Origin: Lycium barbarum
Lineage: Eukaryota; Streptophyta; Magnoliopsida; Solanales; Solanaceae
Length of the DNA: 64,000 nucleotides
Direction: 5' to 3'
Assembly (NCBI RefSeq): GCF_019175385.1
Contig: NC_083344.1
Span: forward strand, 57,970,782 to 58,034,781
Position numbers and translations under genes: made by a program. Positions 12,030 to 24,755 of this stretch are shown one piece after another; within the stretch, counting starts at the first letter, position 1, and the number at the start of each line of letters is the position of its first letter. The notes below the pieces were generated by a model. The model saw only the letters and a list, made by a program, of their open reading frames with translations. It made no database searches and was not told the DNA's origin.

Positions 12030-12365
12030 ATACGTATACCGTACCCGGCCCTCTAGCGGGGGACTCGGTGAATAAAGTCATGTCATCATGTCAGCATGCT
12101 ATCATATCATCATGCATATACATATATACATACCGTACTCGGCCCTCTAGTGAGGGACTCGGTGAATAAAGTCATGTCAGCATGTCAGCATGCTATCATA
12201 TCATCATGCATATACATATATACATACCGTACCCGGCCCTCTAGTGAGGGACTCGGTGAATAAAGTCATGTCATCATGTCAGCATGCTATCATATCATCA
12301 TGCATATACATATATACATACTGTACCCGGCCCTCTAGTGAGGGACTCGGTGAATAAAATCCTCA
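12030..12365. repeat. 94-bp tandem repeat, about 3.5 units
   Basis: The block GTACCCGGCCCTCTAG starts at 12041, 12135, 12229 and 12323, exactly 94 bp apart. Each unit carries the hairpin CCCTC-TAGT-GAGGG (first unit CTAGCGGGG variant) followed by ACTCGGTGAATAAA and CATCATG-type repeats. It lies in the E5 LTR. Not a CRISPR: the units are contiguous and the host is a plant. Confidence 0.85.
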
Positions 12366-14038
12366 TATGCCCTCCTGGCCCACATAACACATCGTTATCT
12401 CATCATGTCATCATATACATATACCATACCCGGCCCTCTAATGAGGGACTCGGTGAACAATGCAGTGGGGTGCGCACGATAACATACCCGGCCCGGGACT
12501 CGGTGAACAACATAGTGAGGCATGCACGAACAGAGTAGTGAGAAACCATATGCATATAAATAAATTTTCTTTCAAGACTCGAAAGATGAGTACACAAACC
12601 GACACTTGAGGATCATAAACACGTTTCAAGTCAATCTGGTTTAGTATGAGAAAGTTATGGACACTTTTACCACAGAACCTCTACGAACGTTTCCAAAGCA
12701 ATCCAAGACTGTATACAAAAGTTAGACATATTAATACTTACAAAACCCTTTTAGGGACATGAACTCCTTATACTTTACTCGTTATTCAACCATACAATAA
12801 GCTCAACTATATCGAGCGTACTCATGTCAAGAAGTGAATAAGAATCATAGACAAACTCGGAAACATATCAAATAGAGCTTCGGAAATCATAGATACGTAT
12901 CAAAACCATATGAAGTAGCTTATGGAAATCAAGAATATTAGCCATCCTAGTGGCTCTAAGAAGAGGAGTTTCTTTGAAATCATACATATACTTGGTTTGT
13001 TCGTTTCACAAGGATCATGCCAAAAGAAAGAAAGGGTAAGCCTTACATACCTTGCCTGCTTCCTGCGCTAATCCACTTAAGTCTCGGCTTTCGCACAATC
13101 TACAACAATATTAGTAGATACCAAACATTAGCTACGGATACTTAAGAGTTCAATTCTAAACTAACACCTCATCTACAGAAATTTCGGCAGCATTTCCCCT
13201 GTAGTTACAACCAACCCCAAGAATTCAACTCGGCCAAATCATCAACAACAATCCCAACAATCATGCCAACAACATCAATAATCAATTCAAAACGCATTCT
13301 AGCGTTAGTAACTCTTTTCTACATAATTCGACAACATCCCATTTATATTCAAATCGACCATATATAGTCAAGCTAACACAAATGATCTCACATTCAAGTG
13401 TTAATCTGAAATCATTCTAACATGATTCAAGAACACTTCAAACAATTCACACAATATTCAAAACAATCTAACCAATATGCCACTCCACCTGAAACCTCCA
13501 AAATGCAACAATAACAATAACCACACATTTCCTTCTTTCAAATTCATGAACTACACCCATAATTCACACACTAACAACATTATTTTCCATAAATACAAGA
13601 GACTACATTCAATCCACATTGGCTTCTAAAACAGCCCACACCAATTTCAACCTCAACTTGAATCATTAAACTCTCATTTTCATTATAGAATCCATTACAA
13701 CAACAACCAAAGTACAAAGTAAAAATTGGTTCATCACTCCTACACAACAAAACACATACACGGCCAACACCAACACATAGGGTTTCATGGTTTTCATCCA
13801 TTTCCACACACTACAACATGTACAAAACATTCATAACATATGAAAAAGAGGATTAAACCTTACCTTTCTTCACTACACTCCTCAACTTGGCTAGGGTGGT
13901 AATAGTGCACCTTTTTCTTGCTCCAACAACTACTCCACGTTAAAGAGGGCCTTCCAATTGTTGAATTGCTAGAAGAAAATATTTTTTTGACCAAGATTTG
14001 AGGGCTTCAATTTTTGCTTGCTATGGCCGAATGGCCTT

Positions 14039-16971
14039 TGTCACACCCCAATCTTACTAGGGTGTGATGGGCACCTGACCCCATATCCGGAGCCGAGCAA
14101 ACCCGCTGACTCTTATTACGTACATAATCTTTTGAACCCCTAACTCAAGTACACATAATAAAGCTTACTGAAATATTCTTTTTGTTGCTTTCAAATCAAA
14201 TAAAGTCTGTAACTGTCTAAAATTTATATCATAATACAAACTGACTCCCGATACCCACGACTCTATCTGCAAAGTCTCTAATATCAATCCAGAAATCCTA
14301 GCATACAAGCTCTGACTCGGCAGCACTCCCAGGAACAAGTGGGGTCTACCAACTTCGCTGGAACCTCTTCTATACTAGCTTCCGCTCGTTTGGGTGTACC
14401 TGCGCGGCATGAAATGCAGCCCCCGAAGAAGAGGGGTCAGTACGAACAATGTACTGAGTATGTAAGGCATGAATAGTAACATAGTAAGAGATGAACATAC
14501 GAATATTAACTGTATGGAAATATAGAATATACCATAAGGTAAAGAAGTAACCTGTACATGTGAGTGCCCCAGAGGGAGGATGCCATGCATGCTTATCTGG
14601 TCATATCCTATCCTATCATATCATATCATATCATAGCGCCGAACAACGTCGGCTCGCCCACATAGCGCCGAAATACGTCGGCTCGCCCATATATCCCGCG
14701 TCCGGGATGATATAACGCCAGCTGACCAGGTGGCAATGCGTCTATAGCGCAACATATGTCCCTTCCCTTCCATATCTCCCTCCCTCCCCCCATGTACATA
14801 TACATATACATATATAGCATGCATGAGAGCCCAAAGAAAGTCATGTATCCATCGGAGTGACGTAAGGTCGGTAACCCCCGATTATATTATGGAATAGTCA
14901 TGCGCGCCGTGTCCCACCTTGAAGGAACTAGTATTATAAGGCGAGACTATCAATGAAGAGTGTCATCATGAGAAAACATAAAATAGGATCATAAGGCATC
15001 GTTTCATTTACTTGGAACCTTTAAAGTAGTCATTATCCATAATAGATTTGAGATGTTAAGAAATAGTTTAGCATTTTCATATTGTCATATTCATGGTAGG
15101 AACATATCGTCAACATATCTATCATAGACATTTTCTCATATTTGACTTCATCGTTGTCATTATAAGATCATATTCATCATCTTAGTCATAAGAGCTTCCT
15201 ATCTCTTAAAACTTGGTTTTCGAAAAATATGGACATTTTGAAAAAAAACAATTATGAACTATTAGGAAAAAAACTTATACCTTGGAGTCATAGACTTATA
15301 GCTTTTGCAAGTAAAGAAGATAAAGAAAAACATTAGAGACATTACGACTTGGGGATCATGCCTCTGGAAGAAAAGAGACGAGCCTTACATACCTGTGCCG
15401 CGCCTTACTAGCTACGCTTATTCGTCCAACTTGTTAGTCTACGTGCAAGAAGATTGACATTATCGTTAGAGTCATCGACATATACTTGTCTTAACCTTTC
15501 AAGTTCATTCACTTATGATCTGCTGAAATTTCGGCAGCACCTCCCCTGTAAATACACCATCCCCGAGATTCTAACTTGGCCAAATTTTAATCAACAACAA
15601 TCCGGGAATTCAACCCGGCAAAACTATCAACAACAATACCAACAAGTATTCTAGCAACACTTCGACATTCAATTCTATTCAATTCACATAACTTTCAAAA
15701 CGATTTAATTAACATACTGCTCCATCCAACACATTCCAAATTTAACGAAACCAATGACAACCCATTTCCTTTCCTTCAAAACTCATGAACTACACACTAA
15801 CAACATCATATTAACAACACCACACTAACAACATTACCTTCCATGCATGCAAGAACATTATATTCAATTTACATAAACTTCTAAAACAAGTTTCCAACAA
15901 TTACCACTTAAACTAAAATTATTAAGCTTCCATTTTCCACCATAGATTTCATTACAACAATAACCAATATACTAAATAAAATTGACTCATTCTCTTCCAT
16001 ATTACACCACCACCACACGAACACACTACCATTTATATACACGGCCACAACATGTTCAAAACAGCCCATAAACACAATAGCTTCAACACAACACTTTATG
16101 ACCCTTTCTCCATAACTATTTTCGTTTTTAACGCTTGCTAGACCTTCAAATAAACTCAACACAAGAGATGAGATGAATAAATACCTTATACTTGAAGAAA
16201 CTTAGCCACATCAATTTTATCCAATGCCACACTTGAGTAGAAGTAAGAACAATCACCTTTCACGGACTAGTTTGGCGAAATCTTGTTAAATTCTTGATTT
16301 ATCGGACTATAATATTTGGGAGAAGTTTTGAGAGACTTCTAGGACTGTTTGGTATGTTAATATGCTTAAAACAAACGGGTTGATGGGGTATTTATAGCCC
16401 CTTGGGTCGGTTCCACCGACTTCTCTATGTGGGGCCCGCGGAACCCTTTTTGACAGCTTGAGGTCTTGCTCTTAAAATGGCCATAACCTTTGATACCGAC
16501 ATCGTGTGAGGGCCCACGACATACCGTTGGAAAGCTAATTCAATTATGTACAACTTTTATATCTGGGGGTTTTCCCAAATTCCGAACGTATAGTAGCGTT
16601 TTTGCCCCTCCAAGTCAGGTCATCCGAAAACGTATCCTTAAATCATCCTTTTGGAGGGCTTACGTCCATATTTGGCTTAAGGGTCCTTCTTTGGACTTGC
16701 TCAACTTCACATGTACTACTCATATATCTCTTAATATATCCTTTATAAAATTCCGACATATGGGCCCCACCTTAACTTATGGTTACGAGGGCTATCATCA
16801 AGTAACTTGTCAACCGATTTACCCCATACCATCTCCAAATGTCATATATATACATTCTTGTACTCAGGTAATATAATCTTTATCCCTAATCCTTGTGTAA
16901 CTTTTCTCTCCCTTGAGCTCATACTAAGTCGTCGACAGTCTTGGTAACGCAAAATTTTTCGGGGTGTAACA
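14039..16971 (-). mobile_element. E6 left LTR (3' LTR in element sense)
   Basis: TGTCACACCCCAATC at the start, GGGGTGTAACA at the end, 2933 bp. It holds the conserved hairpin module (about 14395-14470) and the GAAATTTCGGCAGC element near 15525, with one mismatch in its palindrome. No gene inside. Confidence 0.9.
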
Positions 16972-16986
16972 TCCTCCCCCCCTTTA
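16972..16986 (-). other. E6 polypurine tract (complement)
   Basis: C-rich run TCCTCCCCCCCTTTAG directly after the LTR end. Confidence 0.8.
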
Positions 16987-17046
16987 GAACATTCGTCCTT
17001 GAATGTTCAACTGATCTTATGGGGTCTTATAATACTTCGGGGGCGC

Positions 17047-17067
17047 GGGGGGGGGGGGGGGGGGGGG
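17047..17067. repeat. Poly-G run (21 bases)
   Basis: Uninterrupted G run on the plus strand just inside the polypurine end of E6. Length may be unstable or a sequencing artefact. Confidence 0.9.
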
Positions 17068-18152
17068 TCCCTTCCATAGTTGTCCTTTCCTTCATGACCA
17101 CTCCTTACCTTTCACCCTATTTCCTTTATAATCGAACTTCTTGGTCTTTACATGAATCCTCATTCCATGTCATAGGTTACCTAATTCACTGTGCCAACTC
17201 ATTATCCTTGTTCTTCCCAGATCGTCTCTTCTTTGTTACTGTTTCGGTGCCACACCTTATCGGAAGCCATGTCTTCGGTACGCGATTCTCACTTGACGAT
17301 CCAATATGGCCACAGGGTGTTCCTTGCTCTCATTTTGTCTACATTTCCATCCACTATTCATCTTTCACTTGCTTAATTCGCTTGTTCGTAATTCTTCCTT
17401 AATTGCGCGTTTGTGCCGTAGCTGTGTGTCCATATCTCTCAAGCGTGCTGCTACTTTTGTTCTCAGCACAGAATCCTTACAACTTTCACTCTCCCTATCC
17501 TAATCACTATTCCTTTAGCCCCACTTGTTGAAGTCAGTTCTGCAACCTCATACACTCATCTCCTATTTCCTTTTGCCACACTCTATCTCTTTTTACATGC
17601 CTACTTTGAGTTCTTACCCAAATAGTCTCGCGCTTTACCGGTAGTTTCTTTCGGGAGCTTCACTTACTGAGGTTTCTTACCTTTCACCTCCTTCCGACAC
17701 TTTGATCTCTTTATTTTCCAAATATCGTTGTACTAGAATTTCCAATCTTAACCTATAGTAAGATAATAGCAGCTTACTTTGCAACACTTGTACCATTTAT
17801 TCTTGTCGTCCCTCTATCTTCGGTACCCTTACTCGGTTGATGCCTCTTATACCGTAGCTTCGGTTGTTGGAACTCACATATCCTCCGATACAATCATACG
17901 TGGGATATCCTACACATTCGTATATATATGTATATATATTTACTATCAACTAGCCACAAAATACCTCCAATCACTGTTCAAGCCTATCCTAATTCCAAAG
18001 CTGTAATGCACTTTCTATCTCTTCACCGATCTAGTTTGCCTCGTCCTACGCGTCTTCCTATGGTCTCCAACCATCCCGTATATCCTAGTTTTCATTAGAC
18101 TACCCTAGCTTTTCATTTGTCTCTTATGTCTCAATCTATAGAATTTCTTGCC

Positions 18153-18256
18153 AACTTCCCAGGGGGTCACCCATCATAGAATTGCTCCCACCTGAGCACG
18201 CTTAACCCAAAAACTTCACTAGAATTCGGTGCCTTAATGCCGATATTTTCGCGTCC
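18153..18256 (-). ncRNA. 5S rRNA-like sequence inside E6 (degenerate)
   Basis: On the minus strand the sequence aligns with plant 5S rRNA over most of its 120 nt. GTTAAGCGTGCT (18195-18206, the box A region) and GATGGGTGACC followed by CCTGGGAAGT (18154-18175, the box C region) are intact, with the genuine 5S spacing of 19 nt between GTTAAGCGTGCT and GATGGG. The 5' part is diverged but recognisable (GCGAAAATATCGGCATTAA, GCACCGAATTC). It is not in an rDNA array. A similar copy lies in E9 at 52321-52422. Whether RNA polymerase III can use it is unknown. Confidence 0.75.
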
Positions 18257-18944
18257 GCTTCCTCACATGACCTTTATTACATGTTCTGGAGCAAGTAGAA
18301 GTCTTACAGATTCCGGGACATTTTCGTAACACGTCCTTTCTTTTATAATTACTATTTTGTCCTTCTCGATTTCCAATGTTCACCTTCCGCCTGTGTGTAT
18401 GGCTACCTCCTATCCTGGACTTCCAGATTCCCGATAGTAGTGATCGCACCTTCATCGCCACGCCAGACCCATATGTCCTCTAAAACAACACATCCCATTT
18501 ATTGTCTGTTTACGGCATTCCCTTTCCGCGTCTCCTTCTATTAAGCGTATCCATTCTAGTAAAACCTCCTCTACCACTCCTACTATTCAAAATCTGTACG
18601 TAGCAAATATCGACAATACTTCACAAAACATATGGCTATATGACATATTCCAGCCATCCAGAACTTCCAGTTCCAAGTAACAGAACAGATATCCAGACTT
18701 ACCTCTGTGACTTGCCATATCGTCACTCGCCTTTTTCCGTCGCTACTAGGCGTCTGCGAAAATCAACGATTAGTATCAGGAATCTTATTTCCTATGACTT
18801 GGCTCTATCGCACGATCTAAGACAGAAAGAAGGTCAACAATCCCTAGATGCCCCGCAACCTCCTGCTTATAAGTGTGGCCAGCTTCACACCCATAAACAG
18901 AACTCTACTGGACACGACTTTGCAGACAACCCTTAGACGGACCT

Positions 18945-18956
18945 GCTCTGATACCA
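18945..18956 (-). other. E6 primer-binding site (initiator tRNA-Met)
   Basis: GCTCTGATACCA, three bases from the LTR start at 18960. Confidence 0.92.
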
Positions 18957-18959
18957 CTT

Positions 18960-19712
18960 TGTCACACCCCAATCTTACTAGGGTGTGATGGGCACCCGAC
19001 CCCATATCCGGAGCCGAGCGAACCCGCTGACTCTTATTACGTACATAATCTTTTGAACCCCTAACTCAAGTACACATAATAAAGCTTACTGAAATATTCT
19101 TTTTGTTGCTTTCAAATCAAATAAAGTCTGTAACTGTGTAAAATTTATATCATAATACAAACTGACTCCCGATACCCACGACTCTGTCTGCAAAGTCTCT
19201 AATATCAATCCAGAAATCCTAGCATACAAGCTCTGACTCGGCAGCACTCCCAGGAACAAGTGGGGTCTACCAACTTCGCTGGAACCTCTTCTATACTAGC
19301 TTCCGCTCGTCTGGGTGTACCTGCGCGGCATGAAACGCAGCCCCCGAAGAAGAGGGGTCAGTACGAACAATGTACTGAGTATGTAAGGCATGAATAGTAA
19401 CATAGTAAGAGATGAACAAACGAATATTAACTGTATGGAAATATAGAATATACCATAAGGTAAAGAAGTAACCTGTACATGTGAGTGCCCCAGAGGGAGG
19501 ATGCCATGCATGCTTATCTGGTCATATCCTATCCTATCATATCATATCATATCATAGCGCCGAACAACGTCGGCTCGCCCACATAGCGCCGAAATACGTC
19601 GGCTCGCCCATATATCCCGCGTCCGGGATGATATAACGCCAGCTGACCAGGTGGCAATGCGTCTATAGCGCAACATATGTCCCTTCCCTTCCATATCTCC
19701 CTCCCTCCCCCC

Positions 19713-19743
<31 letters not shown>

Positions 19744-21900
19744 GCATGCATGAGAGCCCAAAGAAAGTCATGTATCCATCGGAGTGACGTAAGGTCGGTA
19801 ACCCCCGATTATATTATGGAATAGTCATGGGCGCCGTGTCCCACCTTGAAGGAACTAGTATTATAAGGCGAGACTATCAATGAAGATTGTCATCATGAGA
19901 AAACATAAAATAGGATCATAAGGCATCGTTTCATTTACTTGGAACCTTTAAAGTAGTCATTATCCATAATAGAGTTGAGATGTCAAGAAATAGTTTAGCA
20001 TTTTCATATTGTCATATTCATGGTAGGAACATATCGTCAACATATCTATCATAGACATTTTCTCATATTTGACTTCATCGTTGTCATTATAAGATCATAT
20101 TCATCATCTTAGTCATAAGAGCTTCCTATCTCTTAAAACTTGATTTTCGAAAAATATGGACATTTTGAAAAAAAAACAATTATGAACTATTAGGAAAAAA
20201 ACTTATACCTTGGAGTCATAGACTTATAGCTTTTGCAAGTAAAGAAGATAAAAAAAACATTTGAGACATTACGCCATGGGGATCATGCCTTTTGGAAGAA
20301 AAGAGACGAGCCTTACATACCTGTGCCGCGCCTTACTAGCTACGCTTATTCGTCCAACTTGTTAGTCTACATGCAAGAAGATTGACATTATCGTTAGAGT
20401 CATCGACATATACTTGTCTTAACCTTTCAAGTTCATTCACTTATGATCTGCCGAAATTTCGGCAGCACCTCCCTTGTAAATACACCATCCCCGAGATTTT
20501 AACTCGACCAAATTTTAATCAACAACAATCCGGGAATTCAACCCGGCCAAACTATCAACAACAATACCAACAAGTATTCTAGCAACACTTCGACATTCAA
20601 TTCTATTCAATTCACATAACTTTAAAAACGATTTAATTAACATACTGCTCAATCCAACACCTTCCAAATTTAACGAAACCAATGACAACCCATTTCCTTT
20701 CCTTCCAAACTCATGAACTACACACTAACAACATCATATTAACAACACCACACTAACAACATTACCTTACATGCATGCAAGAACATTATATTCAATTTAC
20801 ATAAACTTCTAGAACAAGTTTCCAACAATTACCACTTAAACTAAAATTATTAAGCTTCCATTTTCCACCATAGATTTCATTACAACAATAACCAATATAC
20901 TAAATAAAATTGACTCATTCTCTTCCATATTACACCACCACCACACGACCACACTACCATTTATATACACGACCACAACATGTTCAAAACAGCCCATAAA
21001 CACAATAGCTTCAACACAACACTTTATGACCCTTTCTCCATAACTATTTTCGTTTTTAACGCTTGCTAGACCTTCAAATAAACTCAACACAAGAGATGAG
21101 ATGAATAAATACCTTATACTTGAAGAAACTTAGCCACATCAATTTTCTCCAACGCCACACTTGAGTAGAAGCAAGAACAATCACCTTTCACGGACTAGTT
21201 TGGCGAAATCTTGTTAAATTCTTGATTTATCGGACTATAATATTTGGGAGAAGTTTTGAGAGACTTCTAGGACTGTTTAGTATGTTAATATGCTGAAAAA
21301 GAACGGGTTGATGGGGGTATTTATAGCCCCTTGGGTCGGTTCCACCGACTTCTCTATGTGGGGCCCGCGGAACCCTTTTTGACAGCTTAAGGTCTTGCTC
21401 TTAAAATGGCCATAACTTTTGATACCGACATCGTGTGAGGGCCCACGACATACCGTTGGAAAGCTAATTCAATTATCTACAACTTTTATTTCTGGGGGTT
21501 TTCCCAAATTCCGAACGTATAGTAGCGTTTTTGCCCCTCCAAGTCAGGTCATCCGAAAATGTATCCTTAAATCATCCTTTTGGAGGGCTTACGTCCATAT
21601 TTGGCTTAAGGGTCCTTCTTTGGACTTGCTCAACTTCACGTGTACTACTCATATATCTCTTAATATGTCCTTTATAAAATTCTGACATGTGGGCTCCACC
21701 TTAACTTATGGTTACGAGGGCTATCATCAAGTAACTTGTCAACCGATTTACCCCATACCATCTCCAAATGTCATATATATACATTCTTGTAATCAGGTAA
21801 TATAATCTTTATCCCTAATCCTTGTGTAACTTTTCTCTCCCTTGAGCTCATACTAAGTCGTCGACAGTCTTGGTAACGCTAAATTTTTCGGGGTGTAACA
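18960..21900 (-). mobile_element. E6 right LTR (5' LTR in element sense)
   Basis: Same ends as the left LTR, 2941 bp. The 18-bp palindrome CTGCCGAAATTTCGGCAG is perfect here (20448-20465). Conserved hairpin module near 19317-19390. Confidence 0.92.
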
Positions 21901-22309
21901 GCCTTCTCTTTATTTCTTCAAGTTTCTTGAATTTTCTCAAGTGTGGAAGATGATAAATGTGCTCTATTAGTCATCTTTTATCTATTTATATTAAGCTCCC
22001 ATGTGGGCCTTGGCCCACATCACTTGGATGGCCACATGGCCTTTTATTTTCAAGACCATTCTTTTTTTTTGTATTTTATAATTCATGAAAAATTATTTTC
22101 CTAATTCCAAATTTGCCCTTAGCCTTCCTCAATATTACCATGAACCACCTTGTGAATTTCCCTTTTTACCCCTAGCCTTTCTTAATATTTCCACATCAAT
22201 AATTTTCATAAACAACTTGTGTGTTAAACAAGATAAAAAATATAGCCTTGCCCTTAACTTCTCGCAATTATCTTGAAATATCCGAATGTACAAAATACGG
22301 GATATAACA

Positions 22310-24131
22310 ATACCGTACCCGGCCCTCTAGTGAGGGACTCGGTGAACAATGCAGTGAAACTGTACACGAAGACATACCCGGCCCGGGACTCGGTGAAAGA
22401 TATATTGAGGCATGCACGAGAAGAGTAGTGAGCAACCATATGCAAACTAGATTATATTTGAGACTCAATAGAATATTCAAACGAACTATCATTTGGAAAT
22501 CAAGACAATAGTCATATCAAATATCCTTCGAATGTCACAGTGGAACATATCAAATAGAACTTCAGAAATCATAGATACGTATCGAGACATAATAAAATAA
22601 GTTCTGGGAATGAAGGACATTAGCCATCGTAGTGTCTCTAAGAATAGGAGTTTCTTTGGAGCATATACATTCGTCGTCTGTTTGTCTCACATAGATCATG
22701 CCAAAAAGAAAGAAGGGTTAGCTTTACATACCTGCTATAGGTTAACCGTAACCAACTTCGCTTCGTCGCCCATTTAGCCTATTTAATATGAAAGGAACAC
22801 TATTGTTAGTAAACTATACTTTCTAGCTTATAAATCTACAACCAATCACTTATAGGAATCGTTCTTTAGTTCATACTTTCTTGATTAGGATTTTGGTTAG
22901 TTAAGAACTTAACGGAAATCGGGCAGCATTTCCTCTATATAACTCGCCTAACCCGAACTTCCAATTAGTCTCCTATTATCACAGTAATACCAACAACAGC
23001 AATAATAGAAATATTCATATCAAATCCTTAAAATCCAGCCCATAAACAACTCCAACAACCCAATAACCTCTCTTAATCCTTTTCCAATCCAAATCATTAA
23101 CATCTGAGGTTATACACCAAACAGACCAACATACGCTTTGTATACGATACGTTATACACTTCTCTCTTCCAAATTTAGGAGCCATATCAACAACAACACG
23201 ACAACAACAAGAATAACAAAACATAAACGTAAAACCACACTTTTAATCTTTCAACTCAACAAAACTGCCCACAACTATATGAACCTTTAATCCAATTCAT
23301 ATCTCAACAATTTCATATAACAACTACAACCTTAATTATCATAATTCCTTCACTTTTATCACACAATCAACGACACCCACAACAATTAAACTCGATTAAA
23401 TCGAAACAACTCCAATTCAACCCAACTCCTAATACCAACGAATTCATGCAATTTTCTTACTTCCAATTTTGTCTAATACAATTTTAATCTTTCCATTACA
23501 ACATCATTAATCCAATCATACCATAAAAAGAGAATGTCTTACCTTAATTTAATTGGGACGGATCCTATAATCACTTGCACTAATTACATCGCTTTTTCTT
23601 CCTCAATTCAATTTCCTTATTTTGCCGCCTCCTTGCACACGTAAAGCACCGTTATTATTATTTTTTTTCTATCAAAATCTAAGTTGATAGTGGGCTGCCA
23701 AGCCATGGCCGTGAGTTGCCATGGCTTGTGCTATAATTGTTTTGCTTCAAGAATTGGATATTTGTGAAGAAGATGACTAAAATTAGTCATTACTCACATA
23801 TATATATATATATATGGCTTGCCCTAGTTACACGTGTCCCACTAGCATGAATCATCCATGCTATTATTTTATTTTTTAATTAATTCTGGTGGGCCCCACT
23901 TAGGTCTAATTAACTTAATTAATCTTAATCAATCACTAATCACCACTTAATAATCTAATCATGGTTAATTAATTTCCCACTTCGCTAATGTTCCCACACT
24001 AATTGCAATTAATTAGTAAACCGAGCAATAATAAAATGGGGATTAAAATTCTCGTCTCATATCTCAAAATTAATCTTGTCCTTAAAATTATTTACGAATA
24101 ATCCAATCGTACAAAAATACAAGATATAACA
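22310..24131 (-). mobile_element. E4 right LTR, second part
   Basis: Resumes after E5 with ACCGTACCCGGCCCTCTAG and ends AAGATATAACA at 24131. The end resembles the reverse complement of the E10 LTR start (TGTTATGCCCCGC...TTTTTATACG), and E10 and the E4 LTR also match at their other ends, so they are one LTR family. It includes an AT microsatellite at 23797-23815. No gene. Confidence 0.65.
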
Positions 24132-24349
24132 TCTAGCACTAGTCCATAGTCCCTTTTGGTACACACAAAATATTATTCTCAATCACCGTGGTCACACTTG
24201 TTAAGACCTAAATTATTTCGGGACCTCAAACTCTTCGTACACCGAGCTCTCGATTTTTATCCTTGAATATGATCGAATTCTCCGGGCTCGGGTAATTTTG
24301 CTCATATTGGACGATTCAATTTCCTCATCCAAAAATACGGGATGTAACA
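24132..24349. mobile_element. Unassigned LTR-like fragment
   Basis: Non-coding stretch ending AAATACGGGATGTAACA, a typical minus-strand LTR terminus. It is too short to place in a family. I see nothing else in it. Confidence 0.4.
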
Positions 24350-24722
24350 CAACGCCAACAATAATCATGTAATTTTCTTACTTCCAATTTTGTCTAATGC
24401 ACTTTAATCTCTCCATGATAACATCATTAACTCCAATTACATTACAAGAAGAAGAAATCTTACCTCGAATTAGTTAGGACAGATCCTACAATCACTTGCA
24501 CCAATTGCACCACTTCTTTTCCTCAACTCAATATTCTTATGTTGCTGCCTCCTTGAATGTGTAGAACACATTTTTTTAGAATTTTTAGCTATCAAAATCT
24601 TGAGCTCAATTGTGAACTGCCATGGCTGTGAGCTTGGCAGCCATGGCTGTTCATGGTTCTTGCTTTCAATTTAATTGAGAAGATGAAATACGGTATGATT
24701 AGTCATCACTAATGAGTCATTG

Positions 24723-24755
<33 letters not shown>

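Larger units (their letters stand above)
16987..18944 (-). mobile_element. E6 internal non-coding region
   Basis: No gag, protease, RT or integrase motif in any frame. Blocks are shared with the E9 filler, such as AAATATCGTTGTACTAGAATTTCC near 17719 with AAAATATCGTCGTATTAGAATCTTCC near 51727. It includes a 21-G run (17047-17067) and the 5S-like sequence (18153-18256). The leader motif CTATCGCACGATCTAAGA is near 18806. The plus-strand open frames are antisense and low-complexity, so I do not call them genes. Confidence 0.75.
14039..21900 (-). mobile_element. E6: complete non-autonomous LTR element with 5S-like insert
   Basis: Two similar LTRs (14039-16971 and 18960-21900) flank a 1988-bp internal region with polypurine tract and primer-binding site in the right places. 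The flanks are an exact 5-bp target-site duplication, GCCTT (14034-14038 and 21901-21905). No gag or pol is present. The total of about 7.9 kb with 2.9-kb LTRs and a coding-free core is LARD-like. The core carries a 5S rRNA-like sequence. It inserted into the E5 solo LTR. The LTR pair differs by scattered substitutions and small indels, so it is fairly young but not fresh. Confidence 0.92.
11346..22309 (-). mobile_element. E5: solo LTR inserted in the E4 LTR, interrupted by E6
   Basis: Starts TGTCACGACCCAACCCC at 11346 and ends GGGATATAACA at 22309. Flanks are ATATC (11341-11345) and ATACC (22310-22314), a 5-bp duplication with one mismatch. Without E6 and its duplicated target (14039-21905) the LTR is about 3.1 kb. 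No primer-binding site or polypurine tract adjoins, so it is a solo LTR. It carries a 94-bp tandem array (12030-12365) and the conserved hairpin module (about 11770-11847). Confidence 0.75.

Noticed and set aside
12030..12365. Regular repeats suggesting a CRISPR array
   Set aside because: Units of 94 bp are contiguous and nearly identical throughout, with no unique spacers, and the host is a plant.
16490..16876. 128-codon open frame, with a related frame at 21419-21685
   Set aside because: It is LTR sequence present in both E6 LTRs; the right copy is truncated by a stop, and it is antisense to the element with no recognisable domain.
18153..18256. A functional genomic 5S rRNA gene
   Set aside because: It is embedded in a retroelement, diverged from plant 5S at both ends and in the spacer, and not in a tandem array; I call it 5S-like only.
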